Of a DNA stretch of 64,000 nt, positions 34,782-42,230 are shown piece after piece. Position 1 is the stretch's first letter; each line of letters opens with the position of its first letter. Both the position numbers and the translations under genes were made by a program. The notes under the pieces were generated by a model. The model made no database searches, had not been told where the DNA came from, and saw only the letters and a list, made by a program, of their open reading frames with translations. This stretch comes from an uncultured Phycisphaerales bacterium (lineage in GTDB: Bacteria; Planctomycetota; Phycisphaerae; Sedimentisphaerales; Anaerobacaceae), in contig CALEZT010000088.1 in assembly GCA_937927975.1 (NCBI GenBank), forward strand, positions 62,001 through 126,000, written 5' to 3'.

Positions 34782-35567
34782 CTAGCGGAAGAGATTGCTC
34801 GTGTTGCGGAGCATTTCGTCGCCTGCCCGAATCGCGCGGGAGTTGATCTCATAGGCCCGCTGCGCGGTGATCAGATTCACCAGCTCGGTCACCATGTTGA
34901 CGTTGGACTTCTCGAGGAATCCCGATTGGATCTCGCCAAAGCCTTCCTGCCCGGCCGTCCCGACCACCGGCGGACCGCTGGCGTCGCTGGGCGTGAGCAG
35001 GTTGTCGCCCTGGCTGACCAGGCCGGAGGGATTCACGAAACGGGCGATCTGAATCGTCCCGACGACCGAGCGGATGCCCTCGGTGTTCGTGACGTTGACG
35101 CCGCCGTCGGTGCCGATATCGACCGTCGCGGCGTCGGGAGGAATGGTGATCGCCGGTTCGATCTGGTATCCCGCCAGGCTGACGAGCTGTCCGTTCGCGT
35201 TGGTCGTCAGCGACCCGTCACGCGTGTACCGGAGATCGCCGTTGGGCATAAGCACCTGAAGGAACCCGTTCCCTCGGATGGCGATGTCCATGCCGCGCTG
35301 GGTGTTGTGGAATTCCCCCAGACTGAAGACTCGCAGCGTGGACGCCACGCGAACGCCGGTGCCGACCTCCATCCCGGTCGGAGCGTTGACGCCGGGGGCG
35401 ATCTCCGTGCCGGGTTCCTTCATCTTGGCGTACAGCAGGTCCTGAAATTCGATCTGGCTGCGCTTGAAACCCGTGGTGTTGACGTTCGCCAGGTTGTTGG
35501 CGATCACGTCCACCAGGGTCTCCTGGGCCATCATACCGGTGGCAGAGGTGGAAAACGCTCGCAGCAT
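34782..35567 (-). CDS. flgG: Flagellar distal rod protein FlgG
   Basis: 261 aa, the normal size. LRAFSTSATGM, then VIANNLANVNTTGFKRSQI and FQDLLYAKMKEPGT identify FlgG. RGNGFLQVLMPNGDLRYTRDG and LEKSNVNMVTELVNLITAQR with AYEINSRAI complete it. ATG 35567 was chosen for its GGAGAAAAG site; an upstream ATG at 35639 adds 24 non-conserved residues. Part of the rod through the periplasm. Confidence 0.95.
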   Translation of the reverse strand: MLRAFSTSATGMMAQETLVDVIANNLANVNTTGFKRSQIEFQDLLYAKMKEPGTEIAPGVNAPTGMEVGTGVRVASTLRVFSLGEFHNTQRGMDIAIRGNGFLQVLMPNGDLRYTRDGSLTTNANGQLVSLAGYQIEPAITIPPDAATVDIGTDGGVNVTNTEGIRSVVGTIQIARFVNPSGLVSQGDNLLTPSDASGPPVVGTAGQEGFGEIQSGFLEKSNVNMVTELVNLITAQRAYEINSRAIRAGDEMLRNTSNLFR

Positions 35568-35669
35568 ATGCTTTTCTCCATCGATCACGGCCGACGCCCT
35601 GCGGACCATTCGCAGCCGTCGGAACCGTTCGTTTGTCATCTTCCGTCAATCATCAACGCTCGTTCATTC

Positions 35670-36401
35670 TCATCCCATGGCGACCCCGAGCGCGGCGCCC
35701 CCGGCTTCCTTCTTCACGGAAACCAGCTTCATGTTGGCCTCGTACATCCTCGACACGAGGATCATGTTCACCAGTTCGTCGACGAGCTTCACGTTGGACG
35801 CCTCCTGGTAGCCCTGCTTGACGACCACGTTCAAGGCGTCCGTCGGAGTGACGTCCTCGGGGGCCTGGAAACAGTTCTGGCCAACCGCCACGAGCTGGTT
35901 CTGGCCGTCGAGGAACTCGACAAGGCGGAGCTTTCCGACCTCCGCCTGGCCCGCAAGGACACGACCGTCTTCGGTGACGTACACGTCCCCAACGTCGGCG
36001 TCCGGCGGCACGATCAACGGCCCCGCGGTCCCAGCCACGATCCGCCCCGTTGTGTCCACGATCTGTCCGTTCTGATTCGTCTGAAAGACGCCGTGCCGAG
36101 TGTAGACCGGACCTTCCGGCGTCTCGATCACGAAGAACCCTTCCCCGTGCAACGCCAGATCCAGCGTCCGCCCCGTCGGCGTCAGGCTGCCCTGCGAGAA
36201 ATCGAACACTCCCGGCGTATCCTCGGACTCGTCCCCGCCGGAGTCCTGAGAACTCTCCTGTGCCGCAAGCACTTTCGTGAAGCTGTTGCAGCGACGCTTG
36301 AACCCCACCGTACTGACGTTGGCCATGTTGTGCGCAACGATGTCGAACTCCTTGGTCAGGGCGTTCAGACTGGCGCTGACTTGGGCTCCGATGTCCGTCA
36401 C
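35670..36401 (-). CDS. flgF: Flagellar proximal rod protein FlgF-like
   Basis: 243 aa. IVAHNMANVSTVGFKRRCNS is the rod/hook N-terminal signature. ALHGEGFFVIETPEGPVYTR and VKQGYQEASNVKLVDELVN with RMYEANMKL follow. GTG at 36401 is the start, with GGGGA spaced 7 nt upstream. It directly precedes flgG, the standard flgF-flgG pair. Another rod paralogue (FlgB/FlgC) is less likely because of length and order. Confidence 0.88.
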   Translation of the reverse strand: MTDIGAQVSASLNALTKEFDIVAHNMANVSTVGFKRRCNSFTKVLAAQESSQDSGGDESEDTPGVFDFSQGSLTPTGRTLDLALHGEGFFVIETPEGPVYTRHGVFQTNQNGQIVDTTGRIVAGTAGPLIVPPDADVGDVYVTEDGRVLAGQAEVGKLRLVEFLDGQNQLVAVGQNCFQAPEDVTPTDALNVVVKQGYQEASNVKLVDELVNMILVSRMYEANMKLVSVKKEAGGAALGVAMG

Positions 36402-36416
36402 GTCAGATTCCCCACA

Positions 36417-37670
36417 TTAGGTGGATTCCCCGGTTGCGGCCGAAGCGGGCGAAGACAGACCGGCCGCCGGAATCACGCCGGGACCGTCCGGGTCTTCCTG
36501 CCGCGAGGAGATCTCGGCCGTGATGTACGCGAGTTCGTCCACTTCCGCGTCGGTGAGTCCCGTAAGTTCCACCGCGATCGACATCCCACTGTCCGTGCTG
36601 CGACCGTGCCGGACCTTGCCGATGGCCGAAATGGTGCCCCATCCGCCGGGCACCCCCGGCGCTATGCTGGAATCGAGCGTGAACACCACGAGAACTCGAT
36701 CCCCCGGGTGCACGTGAATCGCAGCGTCAAGCAGCAATCCGGGACCCGCAAGTTCCGTCACGCGACCTTCCGTGAAAGTCGGCGTCTCGCTCTCCGCCCG
36801 GTTGCCGGCGCCCCATGAGACCGTCCTGATCCCATCGGAACTCATGTCCACCCGCGAGGCGCGCCCCTGTCGAAACGGCAGATAGGCGATCAACGCGTGA
36901 CCGCGGACCGACACGCGAGGGAAACGCCGACGATTCGTGGACTGCACCGTGTCGCTGTGATTCAGGACCAACTTGCGACCGTCACACCGCACGGTCGAAG
37001 TGTCGAACTCCCAGGCCGACAGGCCGCTGTAATACCTCGCGCGCCAGGAGTCGCCGGGCCTGCTGACCACGGGCTCCTTCAGCGTGACGGCGAACTCGAT
37101 CTCGTCATTTCTCATTACATCGCCGCGGACAACCGGTCCCTCCTGCGAGCCGCTGTGAACCAGTTCCACGGACCTGCCCACCGGGATGTCCCGGCTGCTG
37201 GCCTGGCCCAGGCCCACGATCCCGCCGACCGGCGAAGCGATCTGGAAACCCAGTTTCTCCCGCAGACGACCGATTTCCGCCCGCAAGTGCTCATTCTCAT
37301 CGGGCGTTCGACTCCGCGTGCACTCGGAAACCAGCTTCAACGCGCCGCGATCGAACGCATCGACTGCGGTGAACACGTCGTGCGTGCGCCGCAGACCACT
37401 TCGCATGACGATCGCCAGCAGGATCTGCCGGTCGCGTGCGCCCAGCCCCCGTCGCATCGCGTTCTCCGAGAAAACCTCGCGGGTCTGGGCGCGCCGTTGC
37501 ACCCGCCGTGTGTAGCTGACCCAGATCAGCAACACCACGAGCACACCCAGCAAAATCCCCGCCAGAACGGTGAAGCTGTCGTTGTAAGAACGGTCGGTGT
37601 TCAACCGACGCGCCGCTTCCCATCGCTCCAGGGGCGATAGCGTCAACAGGATGTGCTCGATCCACAGCAT
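36417..37670 (-). CDS. Membrane-anchored PilZ-like protein
   Basis: 417 aa. One membrane segment (VLAGILLGVLVVLLIWV, about residues 35-51), a basic cytoplasmic stretch, and then a YcgR-like layout: an N-terminal domain near residues 140-240 and a PilZ domain from NRRRFPRVSVRG (RxxxR c-di-GMP-binding motif near residue 255) with VDMSSDGIRTVSWG (D/NxSxxG). It is likely to bind cyclic di-GMP and act on the flagellar motor or export. ATG 37670 has GGGGGAACC upstream. Encoded inside the hook operon between flgE and flgF. Confidence 0.75.
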   Translation of the reverse strand: MLWIEHILLTLSPLERWEAARRLNTDRSYNDSFTVLAGILLGVLVVLLIWVSYTRRVQRRAQTREVFSENAMRRGLGARDRQILLAIVMRSGLRRTHDVFTAVDAFDRGALKLVSECTRSRTPDENEHLRAEIGRLREKLGFQIASPVGGIVGLGQASSRDIPVGRSVELVHSGSQEGPVVRGDVMRNDEIEFAVTLKEPVVSRPGDSWRARYYSGLSAWEFDTSTVRCDGRKLVLNHSDTVQSTNRRRFPRVSVRGHALIAYLPFRQGRASRVDMSSDGIRTVSWGAGNRAESETPTFTEGRVTELAGPGLLLDAAIHVHPGDRVLVVFTLDSSIAPGVPGGWGTISAIGKVRHGRSTDSGMSIAVELTGLTDAEVDELAYITAEISSRQEDPDGPGVIPAAGLSSPASAATGEST

Positions 37671-37766
37671 AGGTTCCCCCGACAATATGCGGCAGCCCCT
37701 CGATCTCGGGGACTTCGGGTCCGCTCGTCCTCAGTTCTTCGTCATCCGCATCAATCCCTTTCCGAC

Positions 37767-39455
37767 TTACCGAATCAGACTCGTCAACTCGCGGAGAATG
37801 TCGTTGGCCACGCGGATGGTGCGTGCGTTGGCCTGGAAGCCGTTCTGAGCCTCGATCAGGCTCACGAATTCCGTCGCAACGTCGGCGTTCGATTTCTCCA
37901 GAGCGCTGCCATGGATCGATCCGGCGCCGCTGCTGCCGGCCTGGGTCATCACCGCCCCGCCGGTGTTGGCCGAAGGAGCGAAGTAGCCGTTGCCGGCGCT
38001 CTGAAGACCGGCGGGGTTTCGGAACAAAGCCACCGCCAGGGTCGCCAGGTCCTTCTTGACGCCGTTGGTGAAGGCGCCGATCAACACGCCGTCGCCGCTG
38101 ACCGAGACCGCCGACAGGCTTCCCGCCTCATACCCGTTCTGCTCTCTCGCCACTGCGGTGGAGTTGCCCGCGAACTGCGTGAGCCCGTCGAACGAACCGA
38201 CGGTCCCCAGTCCCAACGAGATCGTCTGGGTGTGCGTCGGATCGTGCGCGAAGGAAATGACGAACTGGGGCGTTTCAGTGCTCGGGAGCCCCATGAACGC
38301 GCCGCTCTGCGGATCGAAAGTCAAACCGTTGACCCGCCGATTCTCGGGACTGAGCTCCAGCACATTGCCCGTGATGGAGGTCAGAATCATGTCCCATGTG
38401 TTGATCGTATCCGTCCGCACGAGGGTCGCCGACAAGACATGCTTGGCGCCCTGCGTGTCGTACATCGCGATGTTCATGGTCTTGGATTCATTTCCTCCGA
38501 CGGTGGTCATCTCGAGGTAGGCAGGGGTCTGGAACGAGCCGCTGCCGGAGTAGGACATCGAGAGATCGGTCCTGCTGTATCCCGCCTCGTTGTCCGTGAT
38601 CGTGATCTTGCCGTTGGCCAACGAGGCCGTGGCGTCGGTCAACACGTTGTTGTTGAGGTGATCGATCAGGTCGCCCATCGTGGTGGTTCCCGTAACCGTG
38701 AACGTCAGGCCGGTGCTCAAAGGGCTTCCATCCTTGTTGTAGCCGGAAAACGTGAGGGTACCCGTCTGGACGCCGCCCAACTGGCCGCCTGCGCCGGAAC
38801 CTCCGCTGAACTGAGCGAGCTGGTCGATCTGCGTGGTCGCGGAAGCTTCGATCCCGTCCGGCGTCTTATAGGCGAGATTTGACGAAAGCGTCTGAGCCTT
38901 GGCGGTGCCCACGGCGTCGGAGCTGAGGTTTCCGGTGAACGCAATCTCGCTGGTGGCCTTGGCCGGCAGCGCGACGTCGTACGGAATCCGAATGCTGCTG
39001 TCGCCCGTGACTTGGAACCCGTCGACCTCGCCCGCCAGACCGATGCGCTGCACCCGATACCCGGTGGCCGGATCGACCAGGTGACCGTTCTCGTCCACCC
39101 CGAAAGCGCCGGCGCGCGTGTACAGTTGCTGCTGGCCGTCGCTGACCACGAAGTAGCCCTCCCCTTCGATGGCCGCGTCCAGGGGATTGCCCGTGTTGAC
39201 GATGCTGCCCTGGGTCATGTTCGGGGTGATGGCGCCGATGCCGACGCCGCTGCCCATCTGCTGCGGGTTAGTGCCGCCGACCTGAGCGGTCGGCTGGGAC
39301 GCCTGCGAGAGAGTCTGGCTCAGCAGCTCCGCGAATCCGATCCGGCTGGATTTGAATGCGGTCGTATTCACGTTCGCGATGTTGTTGCCGGCGATGTCCA
39401 GCATCTGTTGGTGGGCCTGAAGCCCCGTCACGCCTGAAGACAACGCATAAGACAT
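37767..39455 (-). CDS. flgE: Flagellar hook protein FlgE
   Basis: 562 aa. SSGVTGLQAHQQMLDIAGNN with IANVNTTAFKSSRIGFAELL is the FlgE N-terminus. GEGYFVVSDGQQQLYTRAGA follows, and LEKSNADVATEFVSLIEAQN with GFQANARTIRVANDIL ends the protein. The length is greater than the ~400 aa E. coli FlgE because of a longer central domain. Start has AGGAG upstream. Forms the hook; assembled on the FlgD cap. Confidence 0.95.
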   Translation of the reverse strand: MSYALSSGVTGLQAHQQMLDIAGNNIANVNTTAFKSSRIGFAELLSQTLSQASQPTAQVGGTNPQQMGSGVGIGAITPNMTQGSIVNTGNPLDAAIEGEGYFVVSDGQQQLYTRAGAFGVDENGHLVDPATGYRVQRIGLAGEVDGFQVTGDSSIRIPYDVALPAKATSEIAFTGNLSSDAVGTAKAQTLSSNLAYKTPDGIEASATTQIDQLAQFSGGSGAGGQLGGVQTGTLTFSGYNKDGSPLSTGLTFTVTGTTTMGDLIDHLNNNVLTDATASLANGKITITDNEAGYSRTDLSMSYSGSGSFQTPAYLEMTTVGGNESKTMNIAMYDTQGAKHVLSATLVRTDTINTWDMILTSITGNVLELSPENRRVNGLTFDPQSGAFMGLPSTETPQFVISFAHDPTHTQTISLGLGTVGSFDGLTQFAGNSTAVAREQNGYEAGSLSAVSVSGDGVLIGAFTNGVKKDLATLAVALFRNPAGLQSAGNGYFAPSANTGGAVMTQAGSSGAGSIHGSALEKSNADVATEFVSLIEAQNGFQANARTIRVANDILRELTSLIR

Positions 39456-39493
39456 GTACGTCTTCTCCTATTCTGCAAAATGCGGATGTTCCA

Positions 39494-39877
39494 TCAGTCC
39501 CGGATCGACACGACATCCGACAGGTTAACGTTCACACCGTTGACCGTGAGGACGATCTCCCCCTCATTCCCCACGCCGACCTCTTCCACTTTGCCGGTTC
39601 GGGTCTCGGCCTGGCCGATCTCGTTGAAACCAGCGAACGAGACCTCCCGACCGATCAGGGAACTGGCGTAGTTGCGTTGGACCGAATCGAGCACCTTGCC
39701 AAACGAACGGTTCAGATTCTCCATCTGCTGGAGCTGGGAGAACTGCGCCAGTTGCGCGGTCATATCCTTGTTGTCCATCGGTTCCAGCGGATTCTGATTC
39801 TGCAGTTGAGTCACCAGCAGCTTCATGTAGTCCATCTGGATGTCACTGGCGGTGCTCGTGGTCCCTGTCACAGCCAT
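39494..39877 (-). CDS. flgD: Short flagellar hook-cap protein FlgD
   Basis: 127 aa. DYMKLLVTQLQNQNPLEPMD and NKDMTAQLAQFSQLQQMENL are the conserved FlgD N-terminal region. SLIGREVSFAGFNEIGQ and VEEVGVGNEGEIVLTVNG are the Tudor-like part. The usual C-terminal FlgD Ig-like domain is missing, so the protein is about half of the E. coli length. AGGAG lies upstream. First gene of the hook operon, with a sigma-54 promoter about 80 nt upstream. Confidence 0.93.
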   Translation of the reverse strand: MAVTGTTSTASDIQMDYMKLLVTQLQNQNPLEPMDNKDMTAQLAQFSQLQQMENLNRSFGKVLDSVQRNYASSLIGREVSFAGFNEIGQAETRTGKVEEVGVGNEGEIVLTVNGVNVNLSDVVSIRD

Positions 39878-39956
39878 CGTTCATCGCTCCTTATAGAAGT
39901 AGACACATTCGAGCCCGCCGCGATATCCGACACGCGGCGTCCAACGGGAGGACTCT

Positions 39957-39972
39957 AGCAATGGGTGTGCCA
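39957..39972 (-). promoter_or_regulatory. Sigma-54 (-24/-12) promoter of the hook operon
   Basis: On the minus strand the sequence reads TGGCAC, five bases (ACCCA), TTGCT: an exact match to the TGGCAY-N5-TTGCW consensus. It lies 80 bp upstream of flgD. This implies that the hook operon is a sigma-54-dependent middle class, driven by one of the two activators encoded across the gap. Confidence 0.8.
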
Positions 39973-40095
39973 GAGGTAAGATTTCCGCGGGAATGACCCA
40001 AGAGAAATTGTCAACCTCCGCGTAACACACCTGATCAGCGGTCTTGGCCCTCTGCGACGGGACGAACCCAGGAGAAGCCGCGATCGTGTGCGTCA

Positions 40096-40128
40096 GGAAG
40101 ATTTTTCCCCACCCTGGAAAAATCTTCC
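40096..40128. promoter_or_regulatory. Perfect 13-bp inverted repeat upstream of flgD (possible activator site)
   Basis: GGAAGATTTTTCC and its exact reverse complement are separated by 7 bases. Centre lies about 150 bp upstream of the sigma-54 -12 element, the usual place for enhancer sites of sigma-54 activators. It could instead be an RNA hairpin or repeat element. Confidence 0.5.
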
Positions 40129-40430
40129 ATGCGCCGCGCGACTGCAGTCCGCGGCGTTGCGCCGGCTTCGTGACACGTATGCGTCCCATAAGAACCCCCA
40201 CCCGCTTCCTGCCCCAATCGACCGCGTCGCGTCGCGGCCGACCGCGTTCTCGGACCGTCCCATAAAAGAACGTCTTGATGTCACTGACTCGCGCCGAAAC
40301 CATCGAGTGACATTCATCGCGTCCAATAAATATTAAAGATGTCACGAACCACCAGTCGATCAGGGGGTTGTCTCCATCGAGGTGGCAGGACAACCATCGG
40401 TGAGCCAATGAATCAGATCATCGGGGAGAT

Positions 40431-41873
40431 ATGAGTCATCTGAAAAGAATCGTCGTCGTCAGCAAGAAGTCGCAGATCCACGCGGCAGCCCAGGAGCTGG
40501 CCCATGAAGTATTCGCGGCCGACGACCTGTCGGAGGCGACCGAGATCATCGCGACGGTGTCCGCGAACCTGGTGGTGTTCGAGGGTGCGTTCGCTCCCTC
40601 CCATCTGCAGGCCTGCCTGGCCACGACATTACAGGACCCTCACTCGGCCCCGATCGCGGTCGTGATTCCCGCGATCGACAGCCCCTTCAGCGATGAACAG
40701 TACAGGCAGGCGGGCCTGTGCGTCTGTCCCAGAGGGCAGGACGATCCTGTGAAACTGCGTGAGATCGCAGCGGCCGTGCAGGAAACCGCAAGAAAACAGA
40801 TCGTTGAACAGGACGATGCGGAGTTCTTCCTCGACGAGACGGCCGCCTCGGTGACGATGGCCGGCCGAAGCCCCGCCATCGCCCAAACGCTTCGGATGAT
40901 CAAACTCGTGGCCGCCAGCCGGTGCAATCCCGTCCTCATCGTCGGCGACACCGGCACCGGGAAAGAAGTCGCCGCCCGCGCCGTTCACGCCCTTCGACAT
41001 CGGGACGAGCCGTTCGTCGCGGTCAACTGCGCGGCGCTGACCGCCACGCTGCTGGAGAGCGAATTGTTCGGCCACGTCAAGGGCTCGTTCACCAGCGCCG
41101 ACCGCGACAAGACCGGACTGCTCGAAACCGCCGGCGGCGGGACCATTTTCCTCGACGAGATCAGCGAAATGCCCATGGAATTGCAGGCCAAGCTTCTGCG
41201 GATTCTCCAGGAACGGTCGTTCCGCAAGGTCGGGGGCGTCAAGGACATCGAGTGCAAAGCCACGATCATCGCCTCCAGCAACCGCGACCTCAAGAAGGAA
41301 GTGCGAGAGAGGCGATTCCGCGAGGATCTCTACTACCGCTTGAACATCTGCCCGATCACGATGGCGCCCCTGCGATCGCTGGCGCGACGAGAGGACATTC
41401 CCCTGCTCGCCCGGCATTTCCTCATGACATCGAACATCTGCTCGCACCGACCGACCCCGGTCGCGTCCATCACGAGACTCGCGCTCGAGGCCCTGTCCCG
41501 ACACGACTGGCCGGGCAACGTGCGTGAGCTGCGAAACGTCATCGAACGCGCCATTCTCTTCGAAACCACAGACAAGATCGGCCTTTCCAGTATTGTCATC
41601 GACCCCATCGACGGAGAACCCCAGCCCTGTCAGAGCGCAGAGGGGCGCATGAAGGACTTCTCCCTCGAGAAAGCCGAGCGAGAGCTGATCGCCCGCGCGC
41701 TGCACGAGACCGGCTGGCAGAAGACGCAGGCCGCAGCCCTGCTGGGCATCACACGCGCCACCTTGTACGCCAAAGTCAAACAGTACAACCTCCAGAAAGA
41801 CAAACGCGGCGTCGAGGATCTTCCCCTGGACGCCTCCGAGCCGATCGAGGCTCTGTCTTCGTCCCCATGCTGA
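40431..41873 (+). CDS. Sigma-54-dependent activator with degenerate receiver and GSFTSA loop
   Basis: 480 aa, NtrC-like layout. Residues 5-115 have a receiver-like fold without its acidic pocket (SKKSQ instead of a DD pair) and with Glu51 at the phosphorylation position. The AAA+ domain has Walker A GDTGTGKE (172-179) and Walker [11 protein letters not shown]. The loop that contacts sigma-54, normally GAFTGA, reads GSFTSA (218-223). The C-terminal Fis-type helix-turn-helix is [20 protein letters not shown]. It is encoded opposite flgD, so it likely regulates flagellar genes without phosphorylation. Altered GAFTGA may weaken or change sigma contact. Confidence 0.9.
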   Translation: MSHLKRIVVVSKKSQIHAAAQELAHEVFAADDLSEATEIIATVSANLVVFEGAFAPSHLQACLATTLQDPHSAPIAVVIPAIDSPFSDEQYRQAGLCVCPRGQDDPVKLREIAAAVQETARKQIVEQDDAEFFLDETAASVTMAGRSPAIAQTLRMIKLVAASRCNPVLIVGDTGTGKEVAARAVHALRHRDEPFVAVNCAALTATLLESELFGHVKGSFTSADRDKTGLLETAGGGTIFLDEISEMPMELQAKLLRILQERSFRKVGGVKDIECKATIIASSNRDLKKEVRERRFREDLYYRLNICPITMAPLRSLARREDIPLLARHFLMTSNICSHRPTPVASITRLALEALSRHDWPGNVRELRNVIERAILFETTDKIGLSSIVIDPIDGEPQPCQSAEGRMKDFSLEKAERELIARALHETGWQKTQAAALLGITRATLYAKVKQYNLQKDKRGVEDLPLDASEPIEALSSSPC

Positions 41874-42139
41874 AAAAACTTCCGGATTCCCCACGCCCCC
41901 CAAGCGTCCAGACGGCTGATGGCGTCCTGCCGTTCTCCCCAGCAGACCGATCCGCGCGATCCTCATCCGCGCGGACTTGACATTCGCCGATCCGGATCAC
42001 CTTGCTGTCAGAAAATCCGCCGGCCCGTATAGAAACCTGACACCGCGGCGCCGAGACCCTCGAAAGCCCCAATCACATCCTGAGTTTCCACGGCCATGAG
42101 CCTCGTGGTTCCCGACACAGCATAAGACGGCGGGCAATT

Positions 42140-42155
42140 TGGCACAGTTGTTGCT
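42140..42155 (+). promoter_or_regulatory. Sigma-54 (-24/-12) promoter
   Basis: TGGCAC, five bases (AGTTG), TTGCT: exact consensus and spacing. It lies 76 bp upstream of the GTG start at 42231. It should drive the TPR genes and possibly the second activator and the fliLMN-flhA-fliA run, which follow with small gaps. Confidence 0.8.
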
Positions 42156-42195
42156 CATAAGAATGTCATCGGGGCGCGCGCTGTACGCCACCGGT

Positions 42196-42215
42196 ATCCG
42201 GACCTGCGTCCGGAT
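42196..42215 (+). promoter_or_regulatory. Hairpin in the 5' leader
   Basis: ATCCGGAC and GTCCGGAT are perfect inverted repeats with a 4-base loop. They lie between the promoter and the AGGA ribosome site, so they may affect RNA stability or translation of the TPR gene. Alternatively they are a protein-binding site. Confidence 0.4.
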
Positions 42216-42230
42216 GTCCCAGGAAAATCG

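Larger units (their letters stand above)
39878..40430. other. Divergent regulatory region flgD / sigma-54 activator
   Basis: A 553-bp gap with no convincing gene. It holds the flgD sigma-54 promoter, the 13-bp inverted repeat, an AT-rich patch near 40324-40342 that could hold a promoter for the activator gene, and a 7-bp inverted repeat (GGTTGTC / GACAACC, 40366-40395). GGGGAG just before 40431 is the activator's ribosome site. Confidence 0.6.
41874..42230 (+). other. Intergenic leader of the TPR gene
   Basis: 357 bp without a gene. It contains the sigma-54 promoter at 42140-42155 and a hairpin at 42196-42215. No terminator with a T-run was seen after the activator gene. Confidence 0.55.

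Noticed and set aside
40324..40362. Sigma-28-like sequence (TAAA ... GTCGATCA) before the first activator
   Set aside because: Spacing is 17 rather than 15 nt and the -10 matches poorly.
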